This document shows, in pieces, positions 43,612 to 56,018 of a stretch of 64,000 nt of DNA. This DNA is from Aegilops tauschii subsp. strangulata (Eukaryota; Streptophyta; Magnoliopsida; Poales; Poaceae), in the NCBI RefSeq assembly GCF_002575655.3, contig NC_053037.3, forward strand, positions 570,812,880-570,876,879, in the 5' to 3' direction. The stretch's first letter is position 1. Every line of letters begins with the position of its first letter. The notes under the pieces are model-generated. The model made no database searches, had not been told where the DNA came from, and was given only the letters and a program-made list of their open reading frames with translations. The position numbers were made by a program, and so were the translations under genes.

Positions 43612-46440
43612 AGCATCCCCAAGCTTAATTCCTGCTCGTCCTCGAGTAGGTAAATGATAAAAACAAATTTTTTGATGTGGAATGCTACTTGGCATAATTT
43701 CAATGTAATTCTTCTTATTGTGGCATGAATGTTCAGATTTGATATGATTCAAGATAAAAGTTTAATGTTGACATAAAAACAATAATATTTCAAGCATACT
43801 AACTAAGCAATTATGTCTTATCAAAATAACATAGCCAAAGCAAGTTATCCCTACAAAATCATATAGTCTGGCTATGCTCCATCTTCCCCACACAGAATAT
43901 TCATATCATGTACGACCCCGGTTTTAGCCAAGTAATTGGTTCATACTTTTAACGCGCTTCAGCCTTTTCAACTCTTACGCAATACATGAGTGCAAGCCAT
44001 GGATATAGCACTATGGTGGAATAAGGTATAATGGTAGGGGTTATGTGGGAAGACAAAAAAGGAGAAAGTCTCACATCAACGAGGCTAATCAATGGGCTAT
44101 GGAGATGCCCATCAATTGATGTTAATGCGAGGAGTAGGGATTGCCATGCAACGGATGCACTAGAGCTATAAGTGTATGAAAGCTCAAAAAGAAACTAAGT
44201 GGGTGTGCATCCAACTTGCTTGCTCACGAAGACCTCGGGCATTTGAGGAAGCCCATCATTGGAATATACAAGCCAAGTTCTATAATGAAATTTCCCACTA
44301 GTATATGAAAGTGACAAAATGAGAGACTCTCTATTATGAAGATCACGGTGCTACTTTGAAGCACAAGTGTGGTAAAAGGATAGTAACATTGTCCCTTCTC
44401 TCTTTTTCTCTCATTTTTTTTATTTGGCCCTTTTTTTATGGCCTCTTTTTTTTATTTAGTCCGGAGTCTCATCCCGACTTGTGGGGGAATCATAGTCTCC
44501 ATCATCCTTTCCTCACTTGGGACAATGCTCTAATAATGATGATCATCACACTTTTATTTAATTACAACTCATGAATTACAACTCAATACTTAGAACAAAA
44601 TATGACTCTATATGAATGCCTCCGGCGGTGTACTGGGATATGCAATGAATCAAGAGCGACATGTATGGAAGAATTATGAACGGTGGCTTTGCCACAAATA
44701 CAATGTCAACTACATGATCATGCAAAGCAATATGACAATGATGGAGTATGTCATGATAAACGGAATGGTCGAAAGTTGCATGGCAATATATCCCGGAATG
44801 GCTATGGAAATGCCATGATAGGTAGATATGGTGGCTGTTTTGAGGAAGATATAAGGAGGTTTATGTGTGATAGAGTGTATCATATCACGGGGTTTGGATG
44901 CACCGACGAAGTTTGCACCAACTCTCAAGGTGAGAAAGGGCAATGCGTGGTACCGAAGAGGCTAGAAAATTGTGGAAAGGTAAGTGTGCGTATAATCCAT
45001 GGACTCACACTAGTCATAAAGAACTCATATACTTATTGCAAAAATTTATTAGCCCTCGAAGCAAAGTACTACTACGCATGCTCCTAGGGGAAGGGTTGGT
45101 AGGAGTTAACCATCGCGCGATCCCGACCGCCACACAAAGGAAGACAATCAACAAATACTTCATGCTCCGACTTCGTTACATAACGGTTCACCATGCGTGC
45201 ATGCTACGGGAATCACAAACTCCAACACATGTATTTTTCATTCCAGAATTACTCAACTAGCACAACTATGATATTACCACCTTTATATCTCAAAACAATT
45301 ATCAAGCATCAAATTTCTCATGATATTAATTAAAGCAAATTGCCATGCTATTTTAAGACTCTCAAAATAATATAAGTGAAGCATGAGAGATCAATAGTTT
45401 CTATAAAAAAATCCACCACCGTTCTCTAAAAGATAGTGAAGCACTAGAGCAAAACTATATAACTCAAAAGATATAAGTGAAGCACATAGAGTATTCTAAT
45501 AATTTCCGAATCATGTGTGTCTCTCTCAAAAGGTGTGTACAGAAAGGATGATTGTGGTAAACTAACAAACAAGGATTCAAATCATACAAGACGCTCCAAG
45601 CAAAACACATATCATGTGGTGAATAAAAATATAGCTCCAAGTAAAGTTACCGATGGAAGTAGAAGAAAGAGGGGATGCCTTCCGGGGCATCCCCAAGCTT
45701 TGGCTTTATGGTGTACTTAGATTATCTTGGGGGTGCCATGGGCATCCCCAAGCTTAGGCTCTTTCCACTCCTTGTTCCATAATCCATCAAATCTTTCACC
45801 CAAAACTTGAAAACTTCACAACACAAAACTCAGCACAAAATCTCGTGAGCTCCGTTAGCGAAAGAAAACAAAAGACCACTTCAAGGTACTGTAATGAACT
45901 CATTCTTTATTTATATTGGTGTTAAACCTACTGTATTCCAACTTCTCTATGGTTTATAAACTCTTTTACTAGCCATAGATTCATCAAAATAAGCAAACAA
46001 CACACGAAAAACAGAATCTGTCAAAAACAGAACAGTCTGTAGTAATCTGTAACGAACGCAAACTTCTGGAAATCCAAAAACTCAGCCAAAATAGGAAGAC
46101 CTGGGAAATTTGTTTATTGATCAGCAGAAATTGGAATCAATATTTTATCACGTTCTGGTGATTTTTAACAATTATTTTCGTGAACAGAAAGTTTCTGGAA
46201 TTTTCTGCAAGATCAAATAACTATCATCCAAGAAGATCCTATAGGTTTAACTTGGCACAAACACTAATTAAAACGTAAAAACACATCTAACCAGAGGCTA
46301 GAACAAATATTTATTCCTAAACAGAAGCAAAAAGCAAAAAACTAAAAAATAAAATTGGGTTGCCTCCCAACAAGCGCTATCGTTTAACGCCCCTAGCTAG
46401 GCATAAAAGCAAGGATAGATCTAGGTATTGCCATCTTTGG
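43612..46440 (-). mobile_element. 3' non-coding part of nested Gypsy element 1
   Basis: About 2.8 kb between the gag-protease stop and LTR A. No reverse transcriptase or integrase is present, so the element is non-autonomous. The same sequence, with few differences, recurs at 52420-55255. Short ORFs (for example 44612-45087) are not conserved coding sequence. Confidence 0.8.
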
Positions 46441-48504
46441 TAGGCAATCCATAAGTGGCTCTCATAATAGATTCATATGGTAACTTTATTTTCTTCCTAG
46501 GGAAGTGTTCCATGCCTTTCCTTAATGGAAATTGGAATCTAATATTCCCTTCCTTCATATCAATAATTGCACCAATCGTTCTAAGGAAAGGTCTACCAAG
46601 AATAATAGGACATGAAGGATTGCAATCTATATCAAGAACGATAAAATCTACGGGCACATAGTTCTTATTTGCAACAATAAGAACATCATTAATTCTTCCC
46701 ATAGGTTTCTTAATAGTGGAATCCGCAAGGTGCAAGTTTAAAGAGCAATCATCAAAATCACGGAAACCTAGCAAATCGCACAAAGTTTTTGGAATCGTGG
46801 AAACACTAGCACCCAAATCACACAAAGCATAGCATTCATGATCTTTAATCTTAATTTTAATAGTAGGTTCCCACTCATCATAAAGTTTTCTAGGGATAGA
46901 AACTTCCAACTCAAGCTTTTCTTCATAAGATTGCATCAAAGCATCAACGGTATGTTTGGTAAAAGCTTTATTTTGACTATAAGCATGAGGAGAATTTAGC
47001 ACGGATTGCAAAAATGAAATACAATCTATCAAAGAGAAATTATCATAATTAAATTCCTTGAAAACCAAAATATTGGGTTTATTAATATCTAGGGTTTTGA
47101 TCTCTTCAATCCCACTTTTATCAATTTTAGCATCAAGATCTAAAAACTCCAAATTTTTGGAACGCCTTCTAGGTAATGGTGGATCATATTCAGTCCCATC
47201 ATTATCAAGATTCATATTGCAAAACAAAGATTTAATTGGGGACACATCAATAACTTTTAGATCTTCATCTTTATTCTCATAGAAATTTGAAGAACACGCT
47301 TTCATAAAGCAATCTTTCTTAGCACGCATCCTAGAGGTTCTTTCTTTGCACTCATCAATGGAAATTCTCATGACTTTGAGAGACTCATTGATATCATGCT
47401 TAGGAGGAATAGATCTCAGTTTTAAAGAATCAACATCAAGAGAAATTCTATCAACGTTCCTAGCCAATTCATCAACTTTAAGCAATTTCTCTTCAAGCAA
47501 AGCATTGAAATTTTTTGCGAATTCATAAACTCTTTAACACTAGTCTCAAATTCAGAGGGCATCTTATTAAAATTTCCATAAGAATTGTTGTAGGAATTAC
47601 CATAATTATTAGAGGAATTTCTAGGATAAGGCCTAGGATTAAAGTTTCCTCTATATGCGTTGTTACCAAAATTATTCCTACCAACAAAATTCACATCCAT
47701 AGATTCATTATTATTCTCAATCAAAGTAGACAAGGGCATATCATTAGGATCAGAAGAAACACTCTTAGTAGCAAATAATTTCATAAGGTCATCCATCTTT
47801 CCACTCAAAACATTAATTTCTTCTATCGCATGCACTTTTTTATTAGTAGATCTTTCAGTGTGCCATTGAGAATAATTAACCATAATATTATCTAGGAGTT
47901 TATTAGCTTCTCCTAAAGTGATTTCCATAAAAGTGCCTCGCGCGGCCGAATCTAAAAGATTTCTAGAAGCAAAATTCAATCCGGCATAAAATTTTTGTAT
48001 AATCATCCACAAATTAAAACCATGAGTAGGGCAATTACGTATCATTAATTTCATCCTCTCCCAAGCTTGTGCAACATGTTCATGATCAAGTTGCTTAAAA
48101 TTCATATTATCGTTTCTAAGAGAGATAATCTTAGCGGGAGGAAAATACTTAGAGATAAAAGCATCTTTGCACTTATTCCAAGAATCAATACTGTTCTTAG
48201 GCAAAGACGAAAACCAGGCTTTAGCACGATCTCTAAGCGAAAAACGAAATAGCTTCAATTTAACAATATCATTGTCAACATATTTCTTCTTTTGCATATC
48301 ACACAAATCAACGAAGCTATTTAGATGAGTAGCGGCGTCTTCACTAGGAAGGTCGGCGAATTGATCTTTCATGACAAGATTCAACAAAGCAGCATTGATT
48401 TCACAAGATTCAGTATCGGTAAGAGGAGCAATTGGAGTGCTAAGGAAATCATTATTGTTGGTATTGGTAAAGTCACATAATTTGGTATTATCTTGAGCCA
48501 TCAT
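46421..48504 (-). pseudogene. gag-protease ORF of nested Gypsy element 1 (one frameshift)
   Basis: The structural protein and protease of a non-autonomous Gypsy element. The likely start is at 48504 (MMAQDNTKLCDF). The retrotransposon gag core follows: AWFSSLPKNSIDSWNKC, FISKYFPP, then AWERMKLMIRNCPTHGF and IIQKFYAGLN. The Asn/Gly-rich region (NNYGNSYNNSYGNF) has no CCHC zinc knuckle. Near 47513 a T run (on the plus strand) marks a one-base shift; the frame continues as LEEKLLKVDELARN. The aspartic protease site is CDLGASVSTIPKTL (about residue 227 of the second frame), then VDFIVLDI and IILGRPFLRT. It ends PTKDGNT with no pol after it. Except for the shift the frames are open, so the element is fairly young. 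Confidence 0.85.
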
Positions 48505-48691
48505 AACAAACAAGCAATCCAACACACAAGCAAACAAGAGACGGGCAAAAAGAGGCAAACGGAAAAGAGAGGGCGAATAAAACGGCAAGGCTGAAGTGGG
48601 GAGAGGAAAACGAGAGGCAAATGGCAAATAATGTAATGCGGGAGATAAGGGTTTGTGATGGGTACTTGGTATGTTGACTTTTGCGTAGAGC

Positions 48692-48709
48692 TCACCGGCA
48701 ACGGCGCCA
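48692..48709 (-). other. Primer binding site, tRNA-Asp type (element 1)
   Basis: On the minus strand TGGCGCCGTTGCCGGTGA complements the 3' end of plant tRNA-Asp (CCGGCAACGGCGCCA) with one mismatch in 18. It lies 11 bp inside LTR B, confirming B as the 5' LTR of element 1. Confidence 0.8.
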
Positions 48710-48720
48710 GAAATCCTTCT

Positions 48721-50293
48721 TGCTACCTCTTGAGCACTGTGTTGGTTTTCCCTTGAAGAGGAAAGGGTGATGCAGCAAAGTAGCGTAAGTATTTCCCTCA
48801 GTTTTTGAGAACCAAGGTATCAATCCAGTAGGAGGCTACGCGCGAGTCCCTCGCACCTACACAAACAAATAAATCCTCGCAACCAACGCGATAAGGGGTT
48901 GTCAATCCCTACACGGTCACTTACGAGAGTGATATCTGATAGATATGATAAGATAATATTTTTGGTATTTTTATGATAAAGATGCAAAGTAAAATAAAAG
49001 CAACGGAAATAACTAAGTGTTGAAAGATTACTATGCTGGAGATAGACCCGGGGGCCATAGGTTTCACTAGTGGCTTCTCTCAAGAGCATAAGTATTTTAC
49101 GGTGGGTGAACAAATTACTATTGAGCAATTGACAGAATTGAGCATAGTTATGCGAATATCTAGGTATGATCACGTATATAGGCATCACGTCCGAGACAAG
49201 TAGACCGACTCCTTCCTGCATCTACTACTATTACTCCACACATCGACCGCTATCCAGCATGCATCTAGAGTATTAAGTTCATAAGAACAGAGTAACGCCT
49301 TAAGCAAGATGACATGATGTAGAGGGATAAATTCATGCAATATGATAAAAAGCCCATCTTGTTATCCTCGATGGAAACAATACAATACGTGCTTTGCTGC
49401 CCCTACTGTCACTGGGAAAGGACACCGCAAGATTGAACCAAAAGCTAAGCACTTCTCCCATTGGAAGAAAGATTAATCTGGTAGGCCAAACCAAACTGAT
49501 AATTCGAAGAGACTTGCAAAGATAACCAATCATACATAAAAGAATTCAAAGAAGGTTCAAATATTGTTCATAGATAAACTTGATCAGAAACCCACAATTC
49601 ATCGGATCTCGACAAACACACCGCAAAACAAGATTACATCGAATAGATCTGCAAGAAGATCGAGGAGAACATTGTATTGAGATCCAAAGAGAGAGAAGAA
49701 GCCATCTAGCTAATAACTATGGACCCGAAGGTCTGAGGTAAACTACTCACACATCATCGGAGAGGCTATGGTGTTGATGTAGAAGCCCTCCGTGATCAAT
49801 GCCCCCTCCGGCGGAGCACTGGAAAAGGCCCCAAGATGGGATCTCACGGGTACAGAAGGTTGCGGCAGTGGAAATAGGGTTTCGGCTCCTGCTCTGATCG
49901 TTTGGGGGTACATAGGTATATATAGGAGGAAGAACTACGTCGGTGGAGCAACGATGGGCCCACGAGGGTGGAGGGCGCGCCTGGGGGGTAGGCGCGCCCC
50001 CTACCTCGTGCCTTCCTCGTTGATTGCTTTACGTAGACTCCAAGTCATCTGGATCATGTTCGTTCTGAAAATCACGTTCCCGAAGGTTTCATTTCGTTTG
50101 GACTCCATTTGATATTCTTTTTCTTCGAAACACTGAAATAGGCAAAAAAATAGCAATTTGGGTTGGGTTTCCAGTTAATAGGTTAGTCCCAAAAATAATA
50201 TAGAAGTGTATAATAAAGCCCATTAAACATCCAAAATAGAATATAATATAGCATGGAACAATCAAAAATTATAGATACGTTGGAGACGTATCA
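48721..50293 (-). mobile_element. Gypsy LTR B, 1,573 bp (5' LTR of element 1)
   Basis: It has full ends (TGATACGTC...GAGGTAGCA on the minus strand). By eye it is the most diverged of the four copies: ATCTCACGGGTACAG, GGTTGGGTTTCCAGTTAATA and GCCTTCCTCGTTGATTGC, where A, C and D agree with each other. Its outer flank is a Copia fragment, not the Gypsy pol that flanks A and C. Confidence 0.9.
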
Positions 50294-51393
50294 GTTAGCT
50301 GATGGATTCATGCTTCTGCTTAGAGATGTTTTATATGTTCCTTCATGTCACAGAAACCGTATTAGTGTTTCCTGTTTGGACAAAGACCATTATGAATGTT
50401 ATTTTGGACATGACAAGTGTGCCATATGGTTTAATAATGCTTAGGTGGGTGATGCTTTACTTCACAATGAGCTTTATTTATTATCACTGCGTGAAAAAGA
50501 GTATTCTGTGTGTAACGTGAATGAACATGTTTCTGCGTCGAATAAAGAACAAAAAGAACGAAAGAGAACTCATGACTCGTCGAAATTATGGCATTGTCGC
50601 TTGGGCCATATTTCGAGGGGGGGGGATAGAAAGACTAGTTAAAAATGAAATTCTTCCTCCATTAGTGTTCTAAGACATAGAGCAATGCATAGATTGCATT
50701 AAAGGAAAGTATGTAAAACAAATCAAAAAGGGTGCAACGGTAGCACAAAAACACTAGAAATCATTCACACTGACATTTGTGGACCATTTCCGGTGAAAAG
50801 TGTGGATGGCTAAGACTCGTTCATAACATTCACAGACGTTTACTCCTGATATGGTTATACTTATCCAATCAAAGAAAGATCTGAAGCATTGGATAAATTT
50901 AAAATATTCAAAGCTGAAGTTGAAAATCAGCATGATAAAAGAATAAAGATAGTCGGGTATGACCGTGGAGGGGGAGTACTACGGTCGGCACACTCCATAT
51001 GGCCAAGTCCCTGGACCTTTTGCAAAGTTCTTACAGGAGACTGGCATAGTGGCCCAGTATTCAATGTCGGGCGAGCCTCAGCAAAATGGAGTAGCTGAAA
51101 GGCGTAACCGTACACTTATGGATATGGTGGGTAGTATGATAGGCTATTCCACCTTGCCATTGGGTTAATGGATGGAGGCGCTTAAAACCGCCATTCACAT
51201 TCTCAATAGAGTACCAAGCAAGTCAGTGCCCAAAACACCTTACGAGCTGTGGACAGGAAGAGTACCCTCTCTACAGCACTTGAGAGTCCGGGGGAGCCCA
51301 GCTGAGGCAAAAGTGTTTAATCCAAATATTGCAAAGTTAGATCCCAAAACAGTCAGTTTCCACTTCATTGGCTATCCCGATAGATCAAAAGGT
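50294..51393 (+). pseudogene. Copia integrase fragment trapped between LTRs
   Basis: A plus-strand piece of a different Ty1/Copia family from the one at 29722. It begins right after LTR B (LADGFMLLLRDVLYVPSCHR), has the GAG-pre-integrase motif LWHCRLGHISRG, and integrase residues Asp (HTDICGPFP), Asp (FTDVYS) and Glu (QQNGVAERRN). It ends at about [10 protein letters not shown]. Stops and frame changes (50442, 50639, 51165) disable it. Both ends are abrupt junctions with LTRs of the Gypsy family. Confidence 0.85.
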
Positions 51394-52419
51394 TTTCATG
51401 CAATATGATAAAACCCCCATCTTGATATCCTCGAGGGATGAAATGATGTAGAGGGATAAATTCATGCAATATGATAAAACCCCCATCTTGATATCCTCGA
51501 TGGCAACAATACAATACGTGCCTTGCTGCCCCTATTGTCACTGGGAAAGGACACCGCAAGATTGAACCCAAAGCTAAGCACTTCTCCCATTGCAAGAAAG
51601 ATCAATCTAGTAGGCCAAACCAAACTGATAATTCGAAGAGACTTGCAAAGATAACCAATCATACATAAAAGAATTCAGAAGATTCAAATATTGTTCATAG
51701 ATAAACTTGATCATAAACCCACAATTCATCGGTCTCAACAAACACACCGCAAAAGAAGATTACATCGAATAGATCTCCACGAGAGAGGGGGAGAACATTG
51801 TATTGAGATCCAAAAAGAGAGAAGAAGCCATCTAGCTAATAACTATGGACCCGAAGGTCTGAGGTAAACTACTCACACTTCATCGGAGGGGCTATGGTGT
51901 TGATGTAGAAGCCCTCCGTGATTGATGCCCCCTCCGGCGGAGCTTCGGAACAGGCCCCAAGATGGGATCTCGTGGGTACAGAAGGTTGCGGCGGTGGAAT
52001 AAGGTTTTTGGCTCCGTATCTGATCGTTTGGGGGTACATAGGTATATATAGGACGAAGGAGTACGTCGGTGGAGCAACATGGGGCCCACGAGGGTGGAGG
52101 GCGCGCCCAGGGGGGTAGGCGCGCCCCCTACCTCGTGGCTTCCTCGTAGCTTTCTTGACATAGGGTCCAAGTCCTCTGGATCAGGTTCGTTCCGAAAATC
52201 ACATTCCCGAAGGTTTCATTCCGTTTGGACTCCATTTCATATTCTTTTTCTACGAAACTCTGAAATAGGCAAAAAACAGCAATTCCGGGCTGGGCCTCCG
52301 GTTAATAGGTTAGTCCCAAAAATAATATAAAAGTGAATAATAAAGCCCAATAATGTCCAAAACAGAAGATAATATAGCATGGAGCAATCAAAAATTATAG
52401 ATACGTTGGAGACGTATCA
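51394..52419 (-). mobile_element. Gypsy LTR D, truncated (3' LTR of element 2)
   Basis: It corresponds to LTR C from about 56636 to its end. The first 615 bp (the 3' part on the minus strand) are missing and replaced by the Copia fragment. The junction holds a duplicated stretch (TGCAATATGATAAAACCCCC twice, at about 51400 and 51466). It is followed by the same polypurine region as LTR A. Confidence 0.85.
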
Positions 52420-55255
52420 AGCATCCCCAAGCTTAATTCCTACTCGTCCTCGAGTAGGTAAATGATAAAAACAGAATTTTTGATGTGGAATGCTACTTGG
52501 CATAATTTCAATGTAATTCTTCCTATTGTGGCATGAATGTTTAGATTTGATATGATTAAAGATAAAAGTTTAATATTGACATAAAAACAATAATATTTCA
52601 AGCATACTAACTAAGCAATTATGTCTTATGAAAATAACATAGCCAAAGCAAGTTATCCCTACAAAATCATATAGTCTGGCTATGCTCTATCTTCCCCACA
52701 CAAAATATTCATATCATGTACGACCCCGGTTTTAGCCTAGCAATTGGTTCATACTTTTAACGCGCTTCAGCCTTTTCAACTCTTACGCAATACATGAGCG
52801 CAAGCCATGGATATAGCACTATGGTGGAATAAGGTATAATGATAGGGGTTATGTGGGAAGACAAAAAAGGAGAAAGTCTCACATCAACGAGGCTAATCAA
52901 CGGGCTATGGAGATGCCCATCAATTGATGTTAATGCGAGGAGTAGGGATTGCCATGCAACGGATGCACTAGAGCTATAAGTGCATGAAAGCACAAAAAGA
53001 AACTAAGTGGGTGTGCATCCAACTTGCTTGCTCACGAAGACCTCGGGCATTTGAGGAAGCCCATCATTGGAATATACAAGCCAAGTTCTATAATGAAATT
53101 TCCCACTAGTATATGAAAGTGACAAAATGAGAGACTCTCTATTATGAAGATCACGGTGCTACTTTGAAGCACAAGTGTGGTAAAAGGATAGTAACATTGT
53201 CCCTTCTCTCTTTTTCTCTCATTTTTTTATTTGGGCCTTTTCTCTTTTTTTTATGGCCTCTTTTTTTTAGTCCGGAGCCTCATCCCGACTTGTGGGGGAA
53301 TCATAGTATCCATCATCCTTTCCTCACTTTGGACAATTCTCTAATAATGATGATCATCACACTTTTATTTACTTACAACTCATGAATTACAACTCAATAC
53401 TTAGAACAAAATATGACTCTATATGAATGCCTCCGGCGTTGTACCAGGATATGCAATGAATCAAGAGCGACATGTATGAAAGAATTTTGAACGGTGGCTT
53501 TGCCACAAATACAATGTCAACTACATGATTATGCAAAGCAATATGACAATGATGGAATATGTCATGATAAATGAAACGGTGGAAAGTTGCATGGCAATAT
53601 ATCTCGTAATGGCTATGGAAATGCCATGATAGGTAGGTATGGTGGCTGTTTTGAGGAAGATATAAGGAGGTTTATGTGTGATAGAGCGTATCATATCACG
53701 GGGTTTGGATGCACCGGCGAAGTTTGCACTAACTCTCAAGGTGAGAAAGGACAATGCGCGATACCGAAGAGGCTAGAAAATTACGGAAAGGAAAGTGTGC
53801 GTATAATCCCTGGACTCACATTAGTCATAAATAACTCATATACTTATTGCAAAAATTTATTGGCCCTCGAAGCAAAGTACTACTACGCATGCTCCTAGGG
53901 GAAGGGTTAGTAGGAGTTAACCATCGCGCGATCCCGACCACCACACAAAGGAAGACAATCAACAAATACTTCATGCTCCGACTTCGTTACATAATGGTTC
54001 ACCATACGTGCATGCTACAGGAATCACAAACTCCAACACACGTATTTTTCATTCCACAATTACTCAACTAGCACAACTATGATATTACCACCTTTATATC
54101 TCAAAACAATTATCAAGCATCAAATTTCTCTTGATATTAATTAAAGCAAATTGCCATGCTATTTTAAGGCTCTCAAAATAATATAAGTGAAGCATGAGAT
54201 ATCAATAGTTTCTATAAAAAAAATCCACCACCGTGCTCTAAAAGATATAAGTGAAGCACTAGAGCAAAACTATATAGCTCAAAAGATATAAGTGAAGCAC
54301 ATAGAGTATTCTAATAATTTCCGAATCATGTGTGTCTCCCTCAAAAGGTGTGTACAGCAAGGATTATTGTGGTAAACTAACAAACAAAGACTCAAATCAT
54401 ACAAGACGCTCCAAGCAAAACACATATCATGTGGTGAATAAAAATATAGCTCCAAGTAAAGTTACCGATAGAAGTAGAAGAAAGAGGGGATGCCTTCCGG
54501 GGCATCCCCAAGCTTTGGCTTTATGGTGTACTTAGATTATCTTGGGGGTGCCATGGGCATCCCCAAGCTTAGGCTCTTGCCACTCCTTGTTCCATAATCC
54601 ATCAAATCTTTCACCCAAAACTTGAAAACTTCACAACACAAAACTCAGCACAAAATCTCGTGAGCTCCGTTAGCGAAAGAAAACAAAAGACCACTTCAAG
54701 GTACTGTAATGAACTCATTCTTTATTTATATTGGTGTTAAACCTACTGTATTCCAACTTCTCTATGGTTTATAAACTCTTTTACTAGCCATAGATTCATC
54801 AAAATAAGCAAACAACACACGAAAAACAGAATCTGTCAAAAACAGAACAGTCTGTAGTAATCTGTAACGAACGCAAACTTCTGGAAATCCAAAAACTCAG
54901 CCAAAATAGGAAGACCTGGGAAATTTGTTTATTGATCAGCAGAAATTGGAATCAATATTTTATCACGTTCTGGTGATTTTTAACAATTATTTTCGTGAAC
55001 AGAAAGTTTCTGGAATTTTCTGCAAGATCAAATAACTATCATCCAAGAAGATCCTATAGGTTTAACTTGGCACAAACACTAATTAAAACGTAAAAACACA
55101 TCTAACCAGAGGCTAGAACAAATATTTATTCCTAAACAGAAGCAAAAAGCAAAAAACTAAAAAATAAAATTGGGTTGCCTCCCAACAAGCGCTATCGTTT
55201 AACGCCCCTAGCTAGGCATAGTAGCAAGGATAGATCTAGGTATTGCCATCTTTGG
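52420..55255 (-). mobile_element. 3' non-coding part of nested Gypsy element 2
   Basis: Closely matches 43612-46440 through its whole length, with scattered substitutions and small indels. The match stops abruptly at 46440/55255, just inside the end of the ORF. Confidence 0.85.
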
Positions 55256-55739
55256 CTTTAGGGAAAAAGAGAGCAAACTTGTTATCTATGGAATTAATCT
55301 TTCTATTTTGACAAAGTACATGGCCATTAATGGTAGAAGAAAGATTAAGTATGTTGCAGAAATTGGCATCTAGGCTAGCTTTTATCTCTTTGATAGATTC
55401 GTTTTGGTAAGAAAGCAAAAGAGATGTGATTTCAACTTTCTCATTAATGGGGTGCCCAAATATAGTTTTCATCTTTTCATAGGTAACTATGGGGTCCCCT
55501 TCGAGAAAACCCTCTTCAAAAATAGAATCTAAAACTTGTTTGAACGAAGCGGGCAACCCAACATAAAAGCTCTTTAAGTAAACCTCAATTTGATATTGAG
55601 GTACATAGCTAGCCCGGATCCTTAATATCCTATCCCAAGCATCTGTCAAAGATTCATCAAGTAAATAATGAAAAATTCTAGAATCATCTTCATCAAAATT
55701 ACTAAGGTTTTCATTGATAACTCCGGCAGGTTTTTCCAT
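55236..55739 (-). CDS. Short alternative gag-like ORF of nested Gypsy element 2
   Basis: The likely start is at 55739 (MEKPAGVINENLSNF), giving 167 codons; the frame is open upstream to 55925. The core AWDRILRIRASYVPQYQIEV followed by FYVGLPASFKQVLDS lines up with the gag core of element 1 (AWERMKLMIRNC...FYAGLN), but identity is low. There is no protease. The last residues KDGNT and all downstream sequence are shared with element 1, as is the 5' leader. So it is a different gag cassette in the same element frame. It has no stop or frameshift. Confidence 0.65.
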   Translation of the reverse strand: MEKPAGVINENLSNFDEDDSRIFHYLLDESLTDAWDRILRIRASYVPQYQIEVYLKSFYVGLPASFKQVLDSIFEEGFLEGDPIVTYEKMKTIFGHPINEKVEITSLLLSYQNESIKEIKASLDANFCNILNLSSTINGHVLCQNRKINSIDNKFALFFPKAKDGNT

Positions 55740-55989
55740 GGTATTTTTATTTATGAGTTTAGATAAGATAGCAGGATTGTCTAAAGAGCTAAAACTCGGG
55801 ACCCAACTTTTTTTGGTTCCGACATGGAAAGGGGAAAGTGAACGAAAAGAGGAAACCGGAAAAGAGGGGGCGAATAAAACGGCAAGGGTGAAGTGGGGGA
55901 GAGGAAAACGAGAGGAAAACGGCAAATAATGTAATGCGGGAGATAAGGGTTTGTGATGGGTACTTGGTATGTTGACTTTTGCGTAGACC

Positions 55990-56007
55990 TCCCCGGCAAC
56001 GGCGCCA
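55990..56007 (-). other. Primer binding site, tRNA-Asp type (element 2)
   Basis: TGGCGCCGTTGCCGGGGA on the minus strand is a full 18-base complement of the plant tRNA-Asp 3' end. It lies 11 bp from LTR C, which is therefore a 5' LTR. Confidence 0.85.
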
Positions 56008-56018
56008 GAAATCCTTCT

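Noticed and set aside
44356..45260. ORFs of 68-134 codons in element 1 3' region, with partners at 53164-54071
   Set aside because: Frames differ between the two copies, so they are not conserved coding sequence.
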